64,000 nt of DNA from Apostichopus japonicus. Its lineage: Eukaryota; Echinodermata; Holothuroidea; Aspidochirotida; Stichopodidae. The position numbers were made by a program, and so were the translations under genes. The stretch spans positions 12,856,499 through 12,920,498 of the forward strand of contig NC_092565.1 of assembly GCF_037975245.1 (NCBI RefSeq). Reading direction: 5' to 3'. The notes beneath the pieces are model-generated. The model made no database searches. It saw only the letters and a program-made list of their open reading frames with translations, and was not told where the DNA came from. This document shows, piece after piece, positions 23,441-37,000 of this stretch; position 1 is the stretch's first letter; every line of letters starts with the position of its first letter.

Positions 23441-26400
23441 TTAAGACGAGCGAGGTAAATATAGAAACAACGCGGGTGAATCTTTATCGTCCTTTATAGG
23501 GTCACGTGTTGCTGTATTTAATATGACGTCACGGAGTTGGCTGGGTGTTAGAGATGGGTTGATACCCAAGTGTACTGCAGCAACACCTGTTCACAAAAGA
23601 AAAGACATTAACGAACTGGCGTTAAAGCCACATGAAACTATAGACGAAACAAAATATGTTCCAACTCCTTGTTTAAACTATAGGTTTCCAAAAACAATTC
23701 ATTCAGACTCAAATTTCTCCAAATTGTTCCCAGAAGTCGGAGAGGATTAAGAGTTATGCTGATGAGTGACCCCCCTCCCCCCCCCCCCTCCGCCCACACA
23801 CACACACCCTCATACATGATTACGCCTGTAATATAAATACTCAATCATGTAGACATCGCTATATAAAATGCAACTAAATTAAATATAATTATTGTACGTT
23901 TAAACGCATTCATTTGTATTCCTACCTGCAACATGTGGAGCGGCCATACTTGTACCACTAAGAACCGCGTAATCGTCGTCCGCGCGGTTATACGCGGCAG
24001 TGATATATCGACCGGGAGCAAATATATCTACGCATGCGCCAAAGTTCGAAAAATATGCTCTGATGTCATCAATCTGAGATGCGCCCACTGTAAGGGCCTG
24101 AAAGAGATAAGAAAATACTCGAAAACATGACAATGTCATCACCGTATATATTATAGACTTTGAAATAAAAGCGGTTGGTGGAAAAGTATCATTACTTGAA
24201 TGTGTAGTTAAACTTATAAATACATCTAATTTCACAGCTTATTGTTAAAACTATTGAGTAGAAATCGCGCCTATATTGTTTGATAGAATAACACTTTACT
24301 TCACACTGTCATTTGTCAATTATACCAAAAAATTAGATATTAAAAATGTGCCCAGGCTCCACATTTTTATAAAATCAACAAGAGCATAACGCTGTTTAAT
24401 TCAGACGATTAAGTGGAGTATTTTACACTGCTTATGTTTTATTTTAATTTTTTTTTATCAAGGCACTGCTCCACCGGGGCCATTAAAATAGATTAAATAT
24501 GCAATTCCACTTCAGATTAATTGTAAACTGCTTCCCTTCGGGCATCATTCGTCACTGAAGTAGAAACTCTGGAAAATTTTGAATCAACAAAACATTGTGT
24601 ATGATATTGTATGGACAAGACATCTGTGGACATGGTATTGTGTGGATAAGGCATTGTGTGGACATACCTTCGCGGCGCGAGCTGGTGAATAGAAACATGC
24701 ATCGTTGTCGCTGTTTCCTGCCGCTACAACTGGTAGGACGCCACTATCGAATAACCCAGAAATACCTTCGTCAACTGCTCTTACAGCGCCACCTCCGAGG
24801 GACATGGACGCTACTGCGGGAAGCTGGCCGTTTTCAGCGACCCACTCCATACCTTGATAATTGGAATAGACGGGAACTTAAGGTTGCAGTTTAATGAGGA
24901 ATCTCTAGGATTTTTATAGAAGTAAACGAAATTTCTTTAAATCGATGTCTGAACATTGTCATGTTTTTATATATTGCATGAAATGACTGTTAAGTTTGAT
25001 GCTGGGAAGAGATCCCATTCGCTCCATAACTACTGAATTAAAATCATTTTAATTCCAAATCGTCGATCACATTTGGTGTGGCTTCTACAAAGTTAATATG
25101 AGATAGCTTAAGATAGGTTAGGATAAGGAGAAAATTTACCATTTATAACAGCGGCCCACGAACCGGACCCAGCACATCCAAGGACTCTTACAGCGTGGAG
25201 CCTAGCCTGCTTGGCCACCCCGTAAACTTTTCCTGCGATTGTTCCTGCGCAGTGTGTGCCGTGACCTCGGCAATCGGAATCATCACCCTGTAGAAGGAGA
25301 GAGCACATAAAAAAGAACAGTGTGTTTGTGTGTTTACGGGGGGAGGGGGGTTCAAATTCCAGTATCGATTTTGCTAGGGGCATGAACTTTAAAAGAAGGG
25401 TGTAGTTGTGGGTCCCCTGAATGCGACGCCCATGTAGGGTGGTCTTGGGGTGTTCCCTCAGAAGATCATCATTTTCAAATATCGAAATCAAATGTTGCAT
25501 TTTCTGGCCATAAATGCTATTATTGGGCGATCAAATTCATATAGGCCTATATACATATAACCAAGGTACGTACTATAGCGTATTCCATAGCATCAAAGTC
25601 AAACGTCGCACGATCTTCAAAGTCCTCGTGTGTGATTCGAATGCCGGTATCTAGCACATATACATGGACACCTGTACCGTCACCTACAGAGCAGATAAAA
25701 CAAAGAACCAACTTAAAACAGGGAGATATTCACACATATCCATCGATTTTAAATATTAAATTGTTACAATCTATTATAATATATCTGTCGATCGTTTGAC
25801 TTCATAAGGAGCTATCACCCTCGTATCCCCCACCGACAAGGCACAACGACGTATTCTGAGGGATTTAGCCCCCCCTCCCGCCAAACAAAGCAGGGGACTC
25901 AACCCCCCACCCCCCCCCCCACACACACACTGCTAGACAGAATATTACAAAAAATCCTTGTGTACGGTACATACATTTATAACTTCGGTACAATATAAAT
26001 AGTCTCAAAAAAAAAATCAACAATTTTTAAAATATTTCCAAAATATAAGACCATTCATTTTTAATCTAAGCACCCTTTAATTTACCAAAAGTCACCAAAG
26101 GGAATGGGACACCCGGTCCCCTTGCACCCCCTCCCCCCCCCCCCTTGGATGACTTAGTAATTACCCTCTACCACAAGTACAATAAAGGTGGTTGCGCCGT
26201 GCCATACTTTACCTACGTAAGTTGACCGTTAAACCAACAAGCGTGGGCATAGCCTTCTTGTGCTTATGTTTTATTTCCCAACATTATACTGGACGATGGA
26301 CATGTATTTAAAGGCCGGACAGAAATATTATCGTTAAGCTGTTTGGACAAGAAAATCTTACTGGGTTTTGAGATTTGAGATAAAGTCTTATTTATTTAGT

Positions 26401-27967
26401 GCGTATAAATATTTAACCAACACGCAAGATCTTCCCTTGGAAAACAAATCAGAAATGATATGTTGGCCTGTACCCCTGAAAGATCTGCGAAGTCATACCA
26501 ATTGGTTTGTATTCATCGTCCAGAGGTAAATAACGTTGGTCTATCCGATCAAGGCCCCAGGTCTCTGCCTCTCGAACCACGCCATCCTGCTCTACGTATC
26601 TTACACCGTCAAGAGCCCGAATCTAACAATTAACGGATACAAGATGATTCAAAGATGTGAAACATGTGACAATGTATTATGTATTATTAGGCTATGCACG
26701 TACGACAAAACCGACTGACAGACAAAACAAAGAAAATGTTTTTTTTTTTTTTTTTTACTGAATTTAACGTATATAATATTATTGTTCTTATTTCCTATAC
26801 CTTTCACGACTTCAAAAGAGCCCACTAAGAATGCAAACCCAGAAGTTAAATCAGTTGAAATTCCTGTTAGTATAAGTTTCTGAATGGCAGATTCGGAAGG
26901 GGGGGGGCGGATAGTGACTTACCGAGAGGATTATTGGGGGCGCAGTACAAGAATGTGATCAGTGCTAAAGCTAGAGTACGTATGTATAGGAGACTAGTAA
27001 GTGAGAAGTGATGTAAATATATTAATTATTTTTGGGGGGAGGGGGGGGGCTGACTAAACTATCTATACTTTTCACCACACATTCGCCGACTAAGCTATCC
27101 ACCAAACAGTAATTCCATTACATACGTCTAAGTAGTTTGTCCTCTTAACGCCTTTCTATTACTGTATTTACCAAATGCAAAAGAGTAACCAGAAATTAAT
27201 AAGAGCTTGCCGACTCATACTTATTGATTTGAAATGAAAGCTGTAAACTATATGTTTCTATGCTAATGAAATGTTTGAGTATCAAATGTACTTGTAAACA
27301 TTGCATCAAACTTAACTCCAACTGCTACTTAACGGGTATTATTAATTAGCTAACATATCAACTTTACAACTCGATCAATTGCAACTGAATAATACTGTTT
27401 GTCCAGATGTTAGTTTTACCGGTATTATGGTATTCAAGAAAGGTACGGCCGGTGCGCTATACGTGTAATGTAGACGGAAAATATCATAAATTTAGTAAGT
27501 CATTTGCAAATAACACTATATATTATATTGTACTTACAAATGGTATTAATTCCGGATTCATTTCAACGATTATGCCGTTAAAAATCTTGGTAATGGTTTT
27601 CTTTACTTGATATTTGGAACCGATATCTCTAGCTCTGCTAAATATTGATGAAGACACTACAGATGCATCAACGTCACTCTATAATAGAAACAGGATAAAC
27701 AATTTAAAAAATTATATCTCAAAAATAATGAGTACACTGACCTTGAAAGAAGATATATATAAGAGGAGAGGAGAGGAGAGCCTGAGAGGAGATAGTGCTG
27801 GAATCAAGACGAGGGTATAAATTAAACTTAAAAGTATTCACGGCGCATACCTTTAGCATGATAAAATAAGACTCCCTAATTGGATCTCTGTTTTTGTAAA
27901 AAGGTGCGAGTTCAGACATTGCCCCACCAGCAAGTATGGTGAGAAGTATAATTACAACGGACTTCAT
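23441..27967 (-). CDS. Secreted proteinase K-like subtilase (peptidase S8A), gene 2
   Basis: Eight exons on the minus strand: 27851-27967, 27538-27678, 26499-26622, 25574-25683, 25140-25287, 24668-24852, 23926-24097 and 23441-23586 (TAA 23441-23443). Sizes of exons 2-8 and all intron phases equal those of gene 1; the product is 380 aa. The start is ATG at 27967, followed by a clear signal peptide ([15 protein letters not shown]). The triad is Asp139 (YVLDTGI), His173 (GHGTHCAGT) and Ser325 ([12 protein letters not shown]), with oxyanion Asn260 (AAGNS). Counted by eye, exons 5 and 7 are about 86-88% identical to gene 1 but the prodomain exon 2 only about 26%. Predicted to be a secreted, autoprocessed endopeptidase; the different prodomain suggests different folding or inhibition behaviour. 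Confidence 0.93.
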
Positions 27968-28497
27968 CTTCAATCAGTTTCTTGATCTCAAACAAGTCTG
28001 CAGAAAAACAGAACAAAGATAAAACAAAAGAGAGAAAAAACCAGAAAGAAAGAAAAGGGGGAGGTGGAGGGAGAGGGAGAGAGATAGGTGGAGATAGAGG
28101 CATGTCCTGAACGTTTATACGAGTAGAACATTATGGTAGATTTATTTATTGAAGAGCTCTATATATACGAGGGAACAAATTGGGGAACAAGACTTTTTGA
28201 GTAACTGAATAATAATCAAGAATATTTAAAATACCGTATCCTATATAAATCGTTTCACAAGAAAAGGACGTCCATGACAAACTATACGAAGTAACATGGA
28301 ACCGACCAAATCTTATATTTTTATCTTCGAAAGACAATATTTCATACCGGTAGGAGTAAAAAGAAACCCAACATAACGTAACGTGTCTGAAATATATATC
28401 TAGATATTCACAACTACAATTATAATTGTAATTAATAAATTTCATGATACGCCGTGGTCCATGAATGAAATTTGTATTAGAGAAAACAGTACTCACC
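27968..28497 (-). other. Probable 5' UTR and leader intron of protease gene 2
   Basis: On the minus strand a strong acceptor (TTCTGTTTTTCTGCAG, AG at 27999-27998) precedes 30 bp of 5' UTR ending at the ATG at 27967. A good donor (CATTTCAG then gtgagt) sits at 28497-28496, so a noncoding leader exon probably ends at 28497. No clear TATA box is visible upstream. Confidence 0.45.
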
Positions 28498-28721
28498 TGA
28501 AATGATTTGCTGTGGGAGGTCCGAACGGCAGAATATAATGATACCAATTAACACGTTAATAATAAAGTTTAACCTTTGAACGCGGTATTCGTATTTTCTT
28601 GATTTGACAAGATAGATAATCCTCTATGTAAACTGATTTGTATTAGTTAGATAACTTAAACGGTGATTAATTCATTGGAACCAGTGGTACAAATACGGAC
28701 TTGTGCAAATCACACTTTACT

Positions 28722-29030
28722 AAGTGCACGGCGTAACTCCCATGGGCACGTGACTATACTCCTGAGTGAGTGGCTGACTATCCCGTGAGTATGATCACTG
28801 AATAAGTCACACTTTTACTAAAAATCAAGTGCACATCGTAACTCCCACGGGTAGGTGTAGGACTATACTCCTGCTTGCATGACTAACCCGTGAGTATAGT
28901 CATTGAATGAGTCACACTTTACTAAAATCAAGTGCATATCGTAACTCCCACGGGTAGGTGAATATACTCCTGACTGCATGACTGACCCATGTGTATAGTC
29001 AGATAGTTAATCATACTCATGAGAATTGTA
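28722..29030. repeat. Tandem repeat, about 104 bp, three copies
   Basis: Units begin AAGTGCAC or AAGTGCAT at 28722, 28827 and 28930. Each holds CGTAACTCCCACGGG, CTATACTCCTG and CCGTGAGTATAGTCA. It lies just upstream of the presumed leader exon of protease gene 2, so it could affect that promoter, but no evidence shows this. Confidence 0.8.
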
Positions 29031-30999
29031 AAAAAATGAAGCAGAAACCAGCGAAGAAAAAAAACAGTCAACACTAAATCAAAACTCGGGGAAACTACGA
29101 CGGGTGTGTATTTCAGTCCCTGTTCTTAGCCCTCTTAGAGTTTTAATACTCCCATGATATCAATATCCTCCATTAGTTCGCAAACTGGAACCGGGAAAGT
29201 ACGTTTTCAGGAAGAGCAGAGCGGTCGGGGAGGGGGTGGGGTGGTTTCACAAAAACAGAGGAACTTTATTTCAAGTATTATTTAGACCAAAGTGGCGACA
29301 GGCTAGCTGTAGTGGTCTCTCATGGTTGGTAGCACATGCGCGTCGGAGTTTACTTGAGGTCGTGTGAACCAAGCCGATCGGATGCAACGCACTGTAATGT
29401 CGTAATGGCATTGCCAATTTGGACTTCTTATACAGGCCTAGGATCCCAAATCCATATCCTCCCTTAGTCTGCAAAAGCATCCGGGAGAGTACGTTCACTA
29501 GGCCGGACTTCAATAAAATAGCAGCTCTTTGGTTTCAAAACTACGATAATGGTATAGGATTGTGATTTGAGTGTGCCATAATTCTTTGAAGAAAAACAAA
29601 AGTGAATGAATTCAATGGGAAGAAACAACAATTCTAGCGGGAATGATCGATTTGAATGTCCATCTTCAGTATATAGCTTTTAAAACGTATATACAACAAC
29701 AACGAAACAATTGTAGTACAAATATATGTTCTAAAACGAACCTTGCCCAACTGAGATTTACAAAATTCCCTGGTTACCGTTAGTAGCATACTCCATATCA
29801 TTGCTCAATTGACTTACACACTAAATCGTAAAGTATGGTGGTCTTTAAGTCCTTGTAGAAGTTTTCACTAGCTAAACCCCTACCCAACACTGGGTAGCTG
29901 ACACTTTGGCCATTCATGGCACCTTAAATTTTCCGTATCATAACAATGTTTTAGCTAGCTGGAAGTGTTCGTCACTTGTAAACAAACCTTGTAAACAATT
30001 TTCGCAGGCTGCTCTTGGAAGGTCTAAGATAGCCTCAATTATCCCAAATTTTGCACCACACCTACTTCCACTCATGCTCTACATTATCCATTCCACAAGA
30101 AACCTGATTTTTGTTAGATAATATATGATGTTTTCCAGCTGCTGTTTGGCACTTTTCCTGAAGGAGACCACGGATTGATATAGAATCTGTATGAAGTACT
30201 AGTACACTCATATTAGAAGTAGCTAGCTTTGCACACATTCCTATTTCTGGTAACAAAAGTTTTAGAGCGCGAATTTACGGAAATCACATACTTTTGCCTA
30301 ACATTGATTGAGAATACATTCATGATTCATCTGTATCTTATTAACATTATACCTGTGACCAGAGCTCCAGTTTAGTTTGGGCAAACATCTTCAGCATTCA
30401 AGCAGCCAGGGTGAATCACAATATCTCTATTTCACATTCAATACTGTCATTCTCGTACTTCATAGTCACTCAGTCATATCGCTCAGAATTTGTTTCGTGA
30501 AACTGGGCCACTTATGACTATGACTATAGCACATGAAATTTTATAGAATATACTATTCATCAACTTAGGCCTATGCCTATACTGTGTGCTTTGGCAATGT
30601 TATTAGCCTTATTCTAAGGTTCATTCATTGTAACCTGTTACTCAAATAGCTGTAAATGTTGATCTTCATATGGATGGATTTAGGAAGACTAATACTTAAT
30701 AGCCTTAGACATTAACAAAAATAGCTGACACACAACGTCAATCGGATTTTTTTCTGTGGTTAACTGGTCTAGGCGTGCATCGTGTTTCCCTCTCATCCTA
30801 AGAAATTTCTACTTTGCTGAAAACAATCCAACTAAGGCCTTTCCCTAGGCTAGGTCTGGACTGAAATTATCACAGTTATATGAAAAGGGAAGGAGCTATT
30901 ACAAAGTCATTGGGCAAATGATTATGGTTCTCTTGCTTATTGAACCAATCATTTAAATTGGTTTAAAAATGATTACAATAATGTATCATAATTTTGTTT
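29031..30999. other. Intergenic between protease gene 2 and NSMCE4A
   Basis: These divergent genes share this spacer, which should hold the NSMCE4A promoter and leader exon. Two diverged copies of a ~60-bp block (around 29150-29215 and 29450-29505; shared AGTACGTT) are seen. From about 29790 to 30070 there are phrases of MITE family B (TTGACTTACACACTAAA; TTTTGCACCACACC), probably an old copy. No gene was recognised. Confidence 0.4.
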
Positions 31000-31039
31000 T
31001 TGCAGAATCTTCTCTTTCCAAGTCATATAATTTTACAAC

Positions 31040-34000
31040 ATGGATGAATCTCAAGGAGGCAGTGATCCCAATCGAAGGCGTCAGATTCGACATGAGTATC
31101 GAGATCTCATCACTCAACTCAGTAAACAAGTGTTTTGTTATTTGTAGTGTAACGATAACTGTTGGAAAGTTTCCACCGTCATAGGTTCACCACCTAACTT
31201 TAGATCCTCAACATTTTAAGAATCTCAGAATAAATTATATTTCTTCCCAGATATGTATCTGACAATGAAATTTTATCCACCACAACGATGTACCAGAAAA
31301 CCCTTAAATTTGCTTGTTTGGGGTAGAGATTTCAATTTATGAGCTTTTGCCGAAAAATATAAGAAAAAAACCCTTTCAGCCAGCTTCTCCAGATTTTTGC
31401 AAATTACAGGGAATATCCTGCTCATATATTTTAAACAGGAAAGTTCCTCACGAATGTTACTGGTAGAATGTATCTTAGAATGGAATTGTAATGACAGTTT
31501 AGCTTTGGTGGTGACTTTATGACTGCACCTTAACATAAAGTTTTCTCCATACATGTGGTATAGGCTTAAGCTGCAGTCTACTCTAGATGCATTGGTGTGT
31601 AGTGGCAACTTCATGACTGCTTAGAACTGTGACAAGGTTGCCAAGGCAACTTTTTGAAATTGTGACTTAGTTTTGAGACTGTTGTACAACACTTTTTGAA
31701 GATTTTTTCGGTTTCAACATATCTGTAAAAGATATAATCTAAATATTTCTGTGCCAAGTTTGACAGAAGAAAGAAACTTTAATATGTTTTAATAGCATAT
31801 TAAAACATGTTTAATTTGTAATTTTATGACACTTTTCATAATTAATACTTACTAGTTTATTAATATTTAATATTGGTATTAGTGTCAGTGGTAGCAGCAG
31901 TAGTAACACTGGGAGTAATGTAAGTTCTGGCAGTAGCAGTAGTTTGTGTTGATAGCGTAGTGTTTAGTGAAATGTATGTTACAAACCTTACCCTTACACA
32001 ATTGACACCATACTACCACAGTTGTTAAGCAAAACTTACGATTCCTAACAGATGAACTCAATCAGTGTTAGTTGCAGGTGGTATTATTCATAACATCCCA
32101 GACGATAGTAACAACACAAAGAAACAGAGATTCAACCCCAACAAATGTTAAATTGCAAGATTGCAACCTTACCAGGGGGTCAGGGCTATGTTGTTTTTAT
32201 AGTTTATGTTTTTCTGTTATCAGATAACCAAGAAGATGACAACCCAGAAAGCTTGAATAAGACTCTTGCAACAGCTGACAAATTGTATGAAGAAGGTATG
32301 TTTTGTATCTATTGTTATAAAGCCGGAGTTGACTTACAGTGACAATTTTTAAGGGATGCATTACATTGACCTGTGTGATACTATATCTAGCATGTGTAAC
32401 AAAAGAGGTGCTCATAAAATGGCCTTATTTATACTCAGTGATACTCGAAAGAAAATTTCTGTAGAGAGAGTTACACTATCATTGTATTACTAAAAATGTA
32501 AAATTTCTGGAAAAATGTTAAAAGAGGGAAAGAAAAAAAGTGTTTTAAGTTTTTTTAGGTGTGTGTTTTTGTATAGTCCTTTTGGATGAGGTGTGTTACA
32601 TAATGTTAAATGGCTACAAAATGTTACAAAAGGTTGCACAAAATGTTAAATGGCTACACGCACCAGTATATATTAAAGGGAATCACTGAGAAACACTGAT
32701 TTGGGCATTCCATACACTGTCTATGGATTGTATTTAAATGTTACAGGGTCTGAGGTTTCATTATTGATTTGTAAGAACTTTATTGGGCTAGCCAACCACT
32801 CTCCTCACCCCCGTGGTCCCCCCCCCCTCCTTCCCTCCTTTCTCTGTAGCTCTGCTACTGGAACAATGCTATTCTTCTCTCTCTCTCTCTGAATGTCACA
32901 ATAACCATGGACTTCTGGTAACTCCAAATTTGATAGGTTTTTCTATGTAGTTTTGTTTGTAACCTTTCTTTCTCAGTCCCATTTTTAGTTTTGTTTTGCT
33001 CTATTTACTTTAAATCATATTTTTGGCACATTTATCAGTCTTACAGACAAAGTCAGCCGGGATTGCAGCCCTGGATGCTGTGTTATTGCATTCTGCATCT
33101 ACGGTGACATATCAAAATGCTCAGAAACTTGTAGTGGACAACAAATTTGAACCCAGGCAGTTCACTGAGAAATTGGTAAGTATTATATAAATACTGCACT
33201 TTCCTTCACATTAGCACAGCTCAACTTTTTTTCATTGGATTTGGTACTTTTTTCAAATTTATTAATTTGAAAATACTGTAGAGAGGACAAATTCAGAGAA
33301 GGCATTCACTTGTTTCTGACAAGTTAAAGGAGTTTTTTAGTACAGATATTTGGATTTTTGACATTGTTGGGACCCATTGTAACAGGTCCATTCATTATAA
33401 GTCTACTATTATACAGCTGAGGCAACCAAAAGTTAAAGGGATGATCTGCTTGCTGAATATGATTGCTGAACAAAAAATGAAAATGTTGAAAATTTTCTGC
33501 ATCTTTAGGCCAATACAACATCCTCATAGCACTTTATTTAGTGAAAAAAATGATTCTTTTGCTTCTTTTGTTTCTTGAAATTTTGTGATATTATTTTGTG
33601 AATGCATTGGGCAACAGCAGAGTAAATGATGGCATACTCAGTTAAAATGCTTTTTGTTTTGGCTTTAATGATATTTAAATAAATAACTACCCACAGAGAA
33701 AGGTAAATTGTCAAAACAAGATGTGTTTGTTAATCATTCTAGCTACAGAGTGCGTTGCCTGCTATGCAGAAATGCCAATGAATAAATTAACAAGAATATA
33801 ATAATAATAAGAAAAGTGAAACTTTTCAAGAACATGTGCCATGATGACATCACACCACCTTACTGCAATCCACAGCCTAAGTGTTGGCCGTGGGGGGGGG
33901 GGGGGAGAGGAATGTTTCTATATCCAGTCATTATAGTATACATCCAATCAAGAGAGAGCGTGGTGGCCAATTGGTTAAGGCGTTGGACTCGTGATCCAAG

Positions 34001-37000
34001 GATTGCTGGTTCGAATCTTGCCTAGTTCATTACGTTGTGTCCTTGGGCAAGATGCTTTATCTCACTTGCCTCTCTCCACCCAGGGATTAAATGGGTACCT
34101 GTGAGGTAACTTGTCATTGGGCGCAGTATATAACTGCTGCTGACTGGAGGGATTGTCTCTGGGACAAGTCATCATTGACCAGGGGTAATATAATGTCTGT
34201 AAAGCGCTTCGAGACCTATCGCTGGCATAAAGCGCTATATAAAAGCAATATTATATTATCAACCATAGTTAGTTACAAGATACTGAGATGGAGTTTTCAA
34301 CTAACACTGTGGGCATATTTTTACTCTTCAAGGTAAGTGTCGCATTGCCTGCCACAAGAATAACCCTTTAAGAGATGGTCAGTTGAGTTTAGTCATAATT
34401 TCTTCATTTAAGTATTGAGGCTATGAGTTAATGGAAATGGTTAGAATGAGATGTTATTAAGATTTATGTTATCATTTTCTCCTGGTTGCTGCTTTATTCA
34501 GGTTACATTGTTAACTGGCAGAAGAAACACAGGTAACAACCAAAGGGAAGTCAATGTAAAGAAAGAAGCCTGGAAAGATTTTGGGAAGGATGTCCAATGC
34601 TGTTTCAGAAGGGCGCCACCATTTCATTTCATGTAAGTGCATATTATAAGTACCTTGTATTTTGCATTGAGTTCTAACTCTTTGTTAAATATTCTGACCA
34701 TGGCATGTCATGTATTACACAGAATTTATTTACCACTAAATCAAACCAACAGATCCATGTAGTTTCAGTCTCTTGGTCTGTTCCAAGTACACAAGTAGTT
34801 AAGCAAAACTTCAAATACCTGATGACTCTGGTTGTGACAAAGACTACACAGCCTACACAGGTTAGGGTAATGTTTGCTCATGCTGTGGCAAAGTTGCTCA
34901 AGTTGTGACAAAGTCTACCCAAACTGCAGCTTAAAATCAGCTGAGTGTCTTAATATTTATTACACTTCCCAGAAGTGTCTGGAAGTGATTCATAGCAGTG
35001 ACTTGTCTAATCACTCTACACTTTTGCATTACACAACAAAGAAAACCACACAAAGGGATCTTAAGTCATATGTGGCTGTGCCTGGGACTATACACAGGAG
35101 CATTATAATTGTAACAACAAAAAGAAAATAAATCTGGGGGAGGGGGGTGGGGTGGGGAGTTTGAAACTCACTGGCATATCTTATTAGGTATGAGTATATG
35201 AAATCAAAGGCTCAGCCTATTGTAAGGCAGAACTGGAATATTTGTAATAAGCACTAAAACAGCATCCCTATATGTAATTATTTTTTATTATTATGGTCCA
35301 AAGCCTCGTAGCTCTCAGCAAACTTGTACCCACTTTAATTGCAATGGTTATTTATCACATATCGGGAAGATTGGATGGTAGTGGCAGCAATTGTAGAAGG
35401 GTAGCTGCTATGTGAGTTACAGATCCTTTGAAGCCCTGATATAAATCGAGCAAGATGAATGTGTATATCTTTATCTTATTCCCACCCTTTGCACTTTTCA
35501 TAATTATTCTAACAATTTTTGTGTGCAGCAATTCCAAAAGACATTACCTTACTATGTGTTTAATTTTTAATGTTATTGAGAACAGGTTGGGAAGTTTTGA
35601 TAGAGGTCCTCCTGTTCAGAAGCCCAAACCTCCTACTGATAGACAAGGAGCAAAACCTGATGGGCCGGCAGTAGTTCCTGTACAGGTATTATGGATACTC
35701 TTTCTGGTTGTTCATCATTACAGCATGTGTAAATGTGAAAAAGGTGTCTTCCCTGTATGACATAAGTTATCTTACTTCTGGCCCCCCTGCCTCATTGCTA
35801 TAACTATGTATTAAGAAATGTACTTCATTGTGATTTAATGGCAGAAAATAAACAAAACATAAAGCTGTTTGTGGAAACAATTCCTGTAATTGAAGGCCCA
35901 GACTGCAAGTTAATTTTCCCATTCTTACGCTTTTGTAGATGTGGGGTATTTTCTTAATATAATATCATATAGCATTATGGTTTATACTCAGGGGATGTCA
36001 CATACATTTATGAAATACTCTGGGATATTAGTTTCTTGCAAACCTGCATTTGCTGAATAATATCACAAACTTTTGCGAACAAGTTTACAATATTCAGAGT
36101 GTGACGAGTGGACTATAAAAGTGCAGCTAGTTGATTGAGACACTGTTCTATGATCAATTTACCATCAGGAAAAGATAGAAGCAACAGATAACATCAGAAT
36201 GTTGCTCAATAAACAACCACAACAAGCTTTGATCATAACCACAGCTATTCGGGTATGACTGGGATTGACCCTGTTTAAACCGTAATCCATTCCATACTTT
36301 CTTGCATCCTCTTTTTGTTTTTTTTTTTGTTTTTTTGCATGTCCCTACATCCCTCCCTATGCATCCTTTGTCAATGTTTTTCTCAAAGTCCATAGCTGAG
36401 AATGTGCTTGATAATAATGCCTCGTATCTTCTCACCCTGTTCCCTGCGTTATTTTCAGATCGACGAAACAGGTAAAAGCCAACAGGAAGTGACAACCGAG
36501 GAAGTGGAGAGAATGTTAGGTATCTTGAAACAGCTGACGATGGGCGATTCCCAGGATGAAGGTTAGTATTAGGCTCCATCGATCAGTTTAATGCTCTGAT
36601 CTCATCGTTGCAATTTGTACTTGCAGGGCAAGGCTTTTATTTTACTCTCTTTATCCATGGTTTTAAGCTTCACAGGTGCTGTCAAATTAAGACCGTATGT
36701 AGACATAAGAGCAGGTGTCTCCAATTTCAAGACCAAGCCACTTGATTTCTTTGATATACTTTGGATTCTTATTTTCACTCTTAATATAACAATCAAGTGT
36801 GATCCACAGGTGTGGCCTGCCCCGCAAATTGTCAGCAGTCCACCAGAATGTTTTCAAAACCCTTTGAATGCGACCTGTGTAACCCTTAAGTACCAATGCA
36901 ATGTTTCTACCCAATCCAAAGGAATATACGGTGAATTTTTTTGATGACTGAAAGGTGAAATTGTTTGTGTAATAGTGTCTACTTGTGATATGATACTATC

